Shown here piece by piece: positions 6,836-10,880 of a stretch of DNA of 10,880 bases. The notes beneath the pieces were generated by a model. The model was not told the DNA's origin and ran no database searches. It saw only the letters and a list, made by a program, of their open reading frames with translations. This DNA comes from Savagea sp. (GTDB lineage Bacteria; Bacillota; Bacilli; Bacillales_A; Planococcaceae). The stretch covers positions 1-10,880 of the forward strand of contig JASLCF010000099.1 in assembly GCA_030146155.1 (NCBI GenBank), given 5' to 3'. Both the position numbers and the translations under genes were made by a program. Position 1 is the first letter of the stretch; every line of letters starts with the position of its first letter.

Positions 6836-7662
6836 TATTGACTCACCTCCACAATTGAACGTTTAGTTAATCCCAATGCAATCTCCATTCCTTTTTTCAA
6901 TGTACTCGTTGTCATGAAATCGTTTAAATCAATACCAAGTGTCACAATCGTTTGAGCAATTTCAGGACGAATACCCACCAATAAACACTGGGACCCCACT
7001 AACCTCACTGCATCTGCCGCTTGAATAATATGGTGCGCTACCATTGTATCGACGATCGGTACACCTGTGATGTCTAATAGTACGACTTCTGCTCTTTGCT
7101 CAACCACGCCTTGTAGTAAGTTTTCCATTATTAGTTTTGCTCGTTCCGTATCAATCGTACCTACTAAAGGCATGACTGAGATTTTGTCAAACACAGGGAT
7201 TAGCGATGCCGATAGTTCTTGCAACGCAACTTTTTGTAAATTAACAGTTCTACTCCATTCATTTTCGAAAGAATTAATAATACTTTCTCTTAATGGATCT
7301 ATCCAATTCGTAAAGAGATCAAAGGAAATTCCCATATTATCTGCATGAATAACTCCTTTATCTTTCATCATTTGGTAAGTGAGAGCTGCAAATTTATCGA
7401 TTGCTTTATTCACAAATGTAATCGACCAACCAAATCGAACAATTTTTGCTGCAAATTCTGAAGATTGTTCTTGATCAACTAATTGATGAGGTTCCATATT
7501 TGTCGTCATCAAGTCGGTGAATTCTCTACTTGTTTTGTCTACTAAATGATCAGGCATATATTGAAAGAAGCGTTCTCCCTTCGCTTCTTTCATAACATCA
7601 ATCCATTCAAACATAATTTCCTCTTTGTATTTTTCTACGCCTGCTATAATTTCTTTATTCAT
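6835..7662 (-). CDS. rsbR: RsbR, stressosome sensor/scaffold protein
   Basis: A 275-residue RsbRA-type protein with a helical, non-heme-globin-like N-terminal domain (about 1-135, poorly conserved as expected of a sensor) and a C-terminal STAS domain (about 150-265). The linker and STAS start LQKVALQELSASLIPVF and MPLVGTIDTERAK are highly conserved. Thr172 (IDTER) and Thr206 (IVDTMVAHH) align with the two RsbT phosphorylation sites Thr171 and Thr205 of B. subtilis RsbRA. The ATG at 7662 is chosen: GAGGGACA precedes it and the length matches (274). The frame stays open to 7707, but that would add 15 residues overlapping the probable promoter. It is the first gene of the rsb operon. Confidence 0.95.
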   Translation of the reverse strand: MNKEIIAGVEKYKEEIMFEWIDVMKEAKGERFFQYMPDHLVDKTSREFTDLMTTNMEPHQLVDQEQSSEFAAKIVRFGWSITFVNKAIDKFAALTYQMMKDKGVIHADNMGISFDLFTNWIDPLRESIINSFENEWSRTVNLQKVALQELSASLIPVFDKISVMPLVGTIDTERAKLIMENLLQGVVEQRAEVVLLDITGVPIVDTMVAHHIIQAADAVRLVGSQCLLVGIRPEIAQTIVTLGIDLNDFMTTSTLKKGMEIALGLTKRSIVEVSQ

Positions 7663-7702
7663 TTCTGTCCCTCGCTTTTCAAATAAAATCTTTCTAATAG
7701 TT

Positions 7703-7731
7703 ATCATACTTCATAAGTGGTTTAAAATAAA
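7703..7731 (-). promoter_or_regulatory. candidate SigA promoter of the rsb operon
   Basis: The minus strand carries TATGAT (7708-7703, 5/6 to TATAAT) with TTTATT (7731-7726, 3/6) 17 bases upstream. This gives a start near 7696 and a leader of about 34 bases before rsbR. The -35 overlaps the T tract of the ndoA terminator. The sigB operon needs a promoter here because the terminator separates it from ndoA, but this exact choice is uncertain. Confidence 0.38.
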
Positions 7732-7790
7732 AATGCCAGCAAACAGATAGACCTTCTATACAGAAAGTTAGGATTGCTTACTGGCATTTT
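7730..7790 (-). terminator. terminator behind ndoAI-ndoA
   Basis: On the minus strand AAAATGCCAG (7790-7781) pairs with CTGGCATTTT (7739-7730), extended by an AA/TT step after one mismatch. The ~41-base loop can fold a smaller inner hairpin around 7750-7770. The 3' arm runs into TTTTTATTTT. It lies about 55 bases after the ndoA stop and separates the toxin-antitoxin operon from rsbR. The long loop makes it less canonical than the other two terminators. Confidence 0.65.
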
Positions 7791-7844
7791 CTTTTCACAA
7801 CAACCTTGTCAATCTCTCAGTTGATAGATGTTGATACTATGTAT

Positions 7845-8192
7845 TTATTCAATTACTCCAACACTAATCATAAGTGCATGATTTACTTTTTCCATTGTCT
7901 CTCGATTTAATCGTGTAATTCTATCTGTTAGTCTTGACTTATCGATGGTTCTAATTTGTTCTAACAAGATAACCGAGTCTCTTTCTAATCCATGTTCTTT
8001 ACTACAGATTTCAACATGAGTAGGAATCTGGCCCTTCGATATTTTTGCAGTAATTGCTGCAACAATGACCGTTGGGCTAAATCGATTGCCTACATCATTC
8101 TGAATGATTAAAACTGGGCGAATTCCACCTTGTTCCGAGCCTTTGACTGGTGACAAGTTTGCAAAAAAAACATCTCCCCGTTTTATGCCCAA
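7845..8192 (-). CDS. ndoA: EndoA (MazF-type) mRNA interferase toxin
   Basis: A 115-residue MazF/PemK toxin nearly collinear with B. subtilis EndoA (116). It begins MGIKRGDVFFANLSPVKGSE, with GGIRPVLIIQND (22-33), FSPTVIVAAIT (38-48) and RDSVILLEQIRTIDK (71-85). Arg25 and Thr48 align with the catalytic residues of EndoA, which cuts RNA at UACAU. The TTG at 8192 is chosen because GGAGG (8205-8201) sits 8 bases upstream and the protein then starts exactly where the family does. An in-frame ATG at 8240 would add 16 non-conserved residues and has no ribosome binding site. The stop of the antitoxin gene is 4 bases ahead. Confidence 0.93.
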   Translation of the reverse strand: MGIKRGDVFFANLSPVKGSEQGGIRPVLIIQNDVGNRFSPTVIVAAITAKISKGQIPTHVEICSKEHGLERDSVILLEQIRTIDKSRLTDRITRLNRETMEKVNHALMISVGVIE

Positions 8193-8196
8193 ATTT

Positions 8197-8454
8197 TCAA
8201 CCTCCGATGACTCGTCGTTCAACCGTTCGCTGTGCTTCATATTCTAAATGGCAACATTCTGATGCAATCGCAAGGTTAATTTTTGACATCTCGATGTACC
8301 CTTTCTTCATCGATTCCATACAAACTGAAACAGATTGATCTGTACCAGCTTGTTTCGCGTAGTTAATCGTATACTTCACATACGATGGTTGGACAGACTG
8401 CATATTTTTTTCTTCTTGTGGCACTACTTCTTCTTTTGACAGCTGATTCTGCAA
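8197..8454 (-). CDS. ndoAI: EndoAI-like antitoxin with divergent N-terminus
   Basis: An 85-residue protein. Residues 46-85 (MESMKKGYIEMSKINLAIAS then a Glu-rich stretch ending TVERRVIGG) match the C-terminal toxin-binding tail of B. subtilis EndoAI. That match, plus a MazF toxin 4 bases downstream, identifies it as the antitoxin. The first ~45 residues do not show the usual ribbon-helix-helix: no KISLP-like strand and no basic RSRNEL-like turn. A stretch YVKYTINYAKQ may be a remnant of the second helix. The TTG at 8454 is used because GGAGG (8467-8463) lies 8 bases upstream, the same layout as ndoA. An ATG at 8484 overlaps that site and has none of its own. The other two frames hit stops and encode no ribbon-helix-helix, so a simple frameshift does not explain the divergence. 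Confidence 0.85.
   Translation of the reverse strand: MQNQLSKEEVVPQEEKNMQSVQPSYVKYTINYAKQAGTDQSVSVCMESMKKGYIEMSKINLAIASECCHLEYEAQRTVERRVIGG
8201..8205 (-). promoter_or_regulatory. ribosome binding site deciding the ndoA TTG start
   Basis: GGAGG on the minus strand lies in the last codons of the antitoxin gene, 8 bases before the TTG at 8192. It selects that TTG over the ATG at 8240. Confidence 0.85.
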
Positions 8455-8462
8455 TGACAGCA

Positions 8463-8467
8463 CCTCC
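8463..8467 (-). promoter_or_regulatory. ribosome binding site deciding the ndoAI TTG start
   Basis: GGAGG on the minus strand lies 8 bases before the TTG at 8454. The spacing and flanking base (GGAGGT) repeat those of the ndoA site, which supports both starts. Confidence 0.8.
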
Positions 8468-8500
8468 GATAAGCAAGATCTCATTACTTTCCTATCTTTT

Positions 8501-8529
8501 ATCTTACCATCTTTTTGGAAATTTGAGAA
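8501..8529 (-). promoter_or_regulatory. candidate promoter of ndoAI-ndoA
   Basis: On the minus strand TTCTCA (8529-8524, 4/6 to TTGACA), a 17-base spacer and TAAGAT (8506-8501, 4/6 to TATAAT) with a TGG extension just before the -10 form a plausible SigA promoter. The start would be near 8494, about 40 bases before the TTG start. It lies in the 93-base gap between alr and the antitoxin gene, which has no clear terminator, so read-through from alr is also possible. Confidence 0.45.
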
Positions 8530-8547
8530 GATGAATTAAAATCTTAC

Positions 8548-9657
8548 TTATTCAACAAGTATCCGATGTACTCGCTGACTTAGACTTGTACAGATTTCAT
8601 AATTAATCGTTTGCATTTTCTCAGCCCATTCATCTGCCGTCACTTCCGTTTGACCTTGGTGACCAATTAAGGTAACTTTTGTTCCTACCTTTACAGTTTC
8701 AGGGACTAAAACGAGGCATTGATCCATACAAATCGTCCCTACAATAGGAGCCCTTTTCCCGTCAACTAGTACTTCTTGTCCTGTTAAGCCTCTTTTTAAT
8801 CCATCTGCGTAACCTATCGGAAGCGTAGCAATCCATTCGCCTTCTTTTGAAAGGTACTTCCCTCCATAACTCAATGGTTCGTCTGCGCCTAACCGCTTCA
8901 TTGCTACGATTTCTGTTTCTAGCATACCGACTTTTTGTAAGGATACTGGAAGCAACTCTGCAATTTCTGGTGAAGGAGATAGCCCATATAAACTAATCCC
9001 TAACCTCACAGCATCATACCCATACTCTGGATACAGTAATGTGGCAGCACTATTTGAAACATGGACAATTTCTGGGCGTTTTGTTAATCGCTGAAGAAAT
9101 GCTTCAAAACGTTCGACTTGTTGATCTGTCCAAGTTCTATCTTTCTCATCTGCCCTTGAAAAATGAGTGAAAACTCCTTCAACATACCACTTCGAATGTT
9201 GTAATAATGCCTGCACTTCTTCTAATTCATCGATTGTTTTTAAGCCAATTCGATTCATACCCGTATCAATTTTTAAATGAACTTTAAGGGGCATCTGATG
9301 TATTAACGATGCTTCTAGCCATTTCAATGACGGGACTGTCAAAGTGATTTCTTTTTCTACAGCCACTGGAACCGCATGTACTGGTGAAGCCCCGAGAACC
9401 AATATGGGTATTTTTTCAAATTTCTCGCGTATGCTTAATGCTTCATCGAATGTAGCTACAGCCAAATAGTCAACTTGAGCTGCTAAAGCCGCTTCTGCTA
9501 CTTCAAGTAAACCATGCCCATAACCATTTGCTTTAACAACTGCAAAGATTTTAACATTTGGTTGATGATGTTGACGATACAACATTCGAACTTGTTGAAC
9601 ATTATGCTGAATGGCTTGCTTACTTACTGATAAAACAGTCGGTCTAAATCCTGTCAT
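8548..9657 (-). CDS. alr: alanine racemase
   Basis: A 369-residue fold-type III PLP enzyme that interconverts L- and D-alanine in the cytoplasm, supplying D-alanine for peptidoglycan. The PLP lysine is Lys42 in AVVKANGYGHG (39-49). The second catalytic base is Tyr264 in LSYGGKY (262-268). Other family signatures are HLKIDTGMNRIG (127-138), RLGISLYG (218-225), LPIGYADG (279-286) and the C-terminal QRVHRI. The ATG at 9657 overlaps the acpS stop as ATGA, with AAAGGGGGAT upstream inside acpS. In B. subtilis the lipoprotein gene ydcC lies between acpS and alr; here it is absent. Full length, no defects seen. Confidence 0.96.
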   Translation of the reverse strand: MTGFRPTVLSVSKQAIQHNVQQVRMLYRQHHQPNVKIFAVVKANGYGHGLLEVAEAALAAQVDYLAVATFDEALSIREKFEKIPILVLGASPVHAVPVAVEKEITLTVPSLKWLEASLIHQMPLKVHLKIDTGMNRIGLKTIDELEEVQALLQHSKWYVEGVFTHFSRADEKDRTWTDQQVERFEAFLQRLTKRPEIVHVSNSAATLLYPEYGYDAVRLGISLYGLSPSPEIAELLPVSLQKVGMLETEIVAMKRLGADEPLSYGGKYLSKEGEWIATLPIGYADGLKRGLTGQEVLVDGKRAPIVGTICMDQCLVLVPETVKVGTKVTLIGHQGQTEVTADEWAEKMQTINYEICTSLSQRVHRILVE

Positions 9658-10022
9658 GCTTGGATATCCCCCTTTAATAAAACAACTTGTGCCGCGGCCA
9701 CTGTGCGCGTATGAGTAATCGTCACTAACGAACTCAATTCTTTTTTATTAAACCATAATACTGGTGCTCCTGCATCGTTTTTTAAAATCTCTATTTGCTG
9801 AAATGAACAATCCTTCCCAATCCCGGTACCTAAAGCTTTTGAAAATGCTTCTTTTGCAGCAAACCGCCCGGCAACAAATTCAATCTGACGTGAAGGTGAG
9901 AGTGTATTAAACAAATCTTGCTCACGTTCACTTAAAATCCTTTGTTGAAAACGTTGCGTATGCCGCATTAATTTGTCTACTCGTTCTAATTCAACAATAT
10001 CTAAACCAATCCCTTTTATCAA
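9654..10022 (-). CDS. acpS: holo-[acyl-carrier-protein] synthase
   Basis: A 122-residue AcpS-type 4'-phosphopantetheinyl transferase that converts apo-ACP to holo-ACP using CoA, for fatty acid synthesis. Signatures are GIGLDIVELERV (4-15, with metal-binding Asp8) and GRFAAKEAFSKALGTGIG (52-69, with Glu58), followed by FQQIEI and the C-terminal TITHT..AAAQVV. The TTG at 10022 is chosen: AGGAAG (10035-10030) is 7 bases upstream, and MIKGIGLD then aligns with MIYGIGLD of B. subtilis AcpS (121 residues). An in-frame ATG at 10040 adds six residues and overlaps the ribosome binding site. The start is about 70 bases from the divergent rhomboid gene. Confidence 0.95.
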   Translation of the reverse strand: MIKGIGLDIVELERVDKLMRHTQRFQQRILSEREQDLFNTLSPSRQIEFVAGRFAAKEAFSKALGTGIGKDCSFQQIEILKNDAGAPVLWFNKKELSSLVTITHTRTVAAAQVVLLKGDIQA

Positions 10023-10034
10023 AGCAGTTCTTCC

Positions 10035-10063
10035 TTTCAATCTACCCCTAACCCAAGTATAAT
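10035..10063 (+). promoter_or_regulatory. candidate promoter of the rhomboid gene
   Basis: TATAAT at 10058-10063 is a perfect -10. TTTCAA at 10035-10040 is a weak -35 (3/6) with a 17-base spacer. The start would be near 10070, leaving a short leader that contains the GAGGTGA ribosome binding site at 10080-10086. Confidence 0.5.
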
Positions 10064-10075
10064 AACTCGTATACT
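10056..10075. repeat. inverted repeat in the divergent acpS/rhomboid promoter region
   Basis: AGTATA (10056-10061) and TATACT (10070-10075) form a 6-base inverted repeat with an 8-base centre in the ~68-base space between the divergent starts. Each arm is a near -10 box on one strand, so it may be back-to-back -10 elements or an operator. A repeat this short can arise by chance in AT-rich DNA. Confidence 0.3.
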
Positions 10076-10090
10076 AAATGAGGTGAAATG

Positions 10091-10696
10091 ATGTTTATCC
10101 GTAATGAGAAGTTTCCAGATTTCATACGACTCTATCCAGTCGTATCCATATTAATTCTAATGAATATCCTAGTATTTTTGTTGCGATACATTCCTGTCAT
10201 TGGAGATCTCGTCATCGTTTATGGCATTGGTTCCAATTACTTTTTAGCCAATGGCGAGTGGTGGAGAATGTTGACCCCTATGTTTCTTCATGCCGATTTC
10301 ATGCATCTTTTGATGAATATGTTTTCGTTATTTATTTTTGGTCCCGACCTTGAGCGTTTGCTGGGTAAGATGAGATTTATTACTGTCTATTTATTTTCAG
10401 GAATTGCAGGTATCCTACTTACGTTTGGTTATTATGATTTAAATTATAATCCTTATCTCGGGGCAAGTGGAGCAATTTTTGGAATTTTTGGAGCTTTTGG
10501 TGCACTGGTTACCTATATGAAAAACAAAGCTCCACAGTTAAAACAAGTGATTCTTCCGATTATCGGGATAAGTGTTGTGCTTACTTTTTTCGGAAGCAAT
10601 ATTAATATTACCGGTCATATTGGTGGACTCATCGGGGGATACCTTTTCGGACTGTATTATTTTCACCCGAAACGAGTCAATCGCTTCCGTAAATAA
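10091..10696 (+). CDS. ydcA: rhomboid-family intramembrane serine protease
   Basis: A 201-residue integral membrane protein with about six hydrophobic segments, beginning LYPVVSILILMNILVFLL (residues 14-31). Numbering from the chosen start, the catalytic serine is Ser126 in GASGAIFG (124-131) and the catalytic histidine is His176 in GHIGGLIGG. The conserved HLLMNMFSLFIFG motif (72-84, with Asn76) and a WWRMLTPMFLH loop (58-68) are also rhomboid signatures. The family cleaves transmembrane substrates within the membrane; the substrate is unknown here. Two adjacent ATG codons are possible. I prefer 10091 because GAGG (10080-10083) is then 7 bases away rather than 4. In B. subtilis the rhomboid-like ydcA also sits beside acpS. 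Confidence 0.93.
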   Translation: MFIRNEKFPDFIRLYPVVSILILMNILVFLLRYIPVIGDLVIVYGIGSNYFLANGEWWRMLTPMFLHADFMHLLMNMFSLFIFGPDLERLLGKMRFITVYLFSGIAGILLTFGYYDLNYNPYLGASGAIFGIFGAFGALVTYMKNKAPQLKQVILPIIGISVVLTFFGSNINITGHIGGLIGGYLFGLYYFHPKRVNRFRK

Positions 10697-10753
10697 GTGA
10701 TTTGTTGTTAGTATAACATGAACATTTCAGCCTAGCTTGACCTAAAAAACCTA

Positions 10754-10769
10754 CCTCTCACTGAAGAGG
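10754..10769. repeat. small hairpin after the rhomboid gene
   Basis: CCTCT and AGAGG form a 5-base stem around a 6-base loop, 57 bases beyond the rhomboid stop. There is no T tract, so it is a poor terminator. Its loop sequence CACTGA recurs at 10771 as part of CACTGAAAA, at the start of the repeat-like tail. Confidence 0.3.
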
Positions 10770-10770
10770 C

Positions 10771-10880
10771 CACTGAAAAAGTCCTTAGACATGTGAGAGA
10801 GTTTGGAAACGAAATTTCGTTTCCAGACTCTCTTTTTCTCCGATGCCGTTGATTGCCATTCCGGCGGACGCGTTTCGCGG
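10771..10880. repeat. probable interspersed repeat or IS end, cut by window edge
   Basis: From about 10771 the sequence changes character. CACTGAAAAAGTCC resembles sequence often seen at ends of insertion sequences in Bacillales. A long hairpin follows (10797-10832). The last 40 bases, including CCGGCGGACGCGTTTCGCGG at 10861-10880, are far richer in GC than the neighbouring genes and resemble non-coding repeats dispersed in Bacillales genomes. No open reading frame is visible. The resemblance is from memory; no terminal repeat or target duplication can be shown because the element runs off the edge. Confidence 0.45.
10797..10837 (+). terminator. long hairpin with T tract
   Basis: The arms 10797-10814 and 10815-10832 (GAGAGTTTGGAAACGAAA and its near-exact complement, one G-U pair) give an 18-base inverted repeat with virtually no spacer, followed by TTTTT at 10833-10837. 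It can act as an intrinsic terminator for the rhomboid transcript, about 100 bases after the stop. Its unusual length, and its place inside repeat-like DNA, also fit a structural part of a mobile element. Confidence 0.65.

Noticed and set aside
7663..7707. Extended RsbR N-terminus from 7707
   Set aside because: It overlaps the probable promoter and lacks a ribosome binding site; 275 residues from 7662 matches the family.
8150..8338. Plus-strand open frame opposite the toxin-antitoxin pair
   Set aside because: It is antisense to two recognised genes, with no family resemblance and no convincing promoter.
8197..8484. Frameshift as the cause of the odd antitoxin N-terminus
   Set aside because: I translated the other two frames over the N-terminal region by hand: one stops after about nine codons and the other shows no ribbon-helix-helix pattern, so a single insertion or deletion does not restore a normal antitoxin.
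10697..10770. Small gene or promoter between the rhomboid stop and the repeat-like tail
   Set aside because: Only a TTGACC and a GTATAA-like string occur, not in promoter spacing, and there is no open frame of useful length.

Overview
The window is a low-GC Gram-positive (Firmicutes, order Bacillales) chromosomal segment. The evidence is AT-rich DNA, strong GGAGG-type ribosome binding sites, TTG starts, intrinsic terminators, and a gene order that closely follows the Bacillus subtilis ydcA-acpS-alr-ndoAI-ndoA-rsbR...rsbX-tex-ydcK-tRNA block. A complete RsbR-S-T-U module argues against the B. cereus group and Staphylococcus. A Planococcaceae-like member is possible, but this is a guess from general sequence feel.

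Layout from right to left, since almost everything is on the minus strand. A plus-strand rhomboid protease gene (about 10.1-10.7 kb) is divergent from acpS. It is followed by a non-coding tail whose last ~110 bases look like the start of an interspersed repeat or insertion-sequence end cut by the window edge. On the minus strand come acpS and alr (overlapping ATGA), then the MazEF-type antitoxin/toxin pair ndoAI-ndoA with a terminator behind it. The eight-gene general-stress operon rsbR-rsbS-rsbT-rsbU-rsbV-rsbW-sigB-rsbX (7662-2835) follows, then a terminator hairpin, tex, a SprT-like gene overlapping tex, another terminator, and a tRNA-Glu(UUC) truncated at the left edge.

How the genes work together. 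RsbR and RsbS (STAS proteins) form the stressosome that holds the RsbT kinase. On stress RsbT phosphorylates them, is released, and activates the RsbU phosphatase. RsbU dephosphorylates RsbV, which captures RsbW and frees SigB. RsbX resets the stressosome. All catalytic and phospho-acceptor residues needed for this circuit can be seen. A good match to a SigB promoter overlaps the end of rsbU and would make rsbV-rsbW-sigB-rsbX autoregulated.

Most of the window is ordinary conserved core genome. The points worth a second look are: an antitoxin whose C-terminal toxin-binding tail is conserved but whose N-terminal half lacks a recognisable ribbon-helix-helix; the hairpin directly in front of tex; the repeat-like right edge; and the clustering of TTG starts. 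I see no convincing wholly new system.
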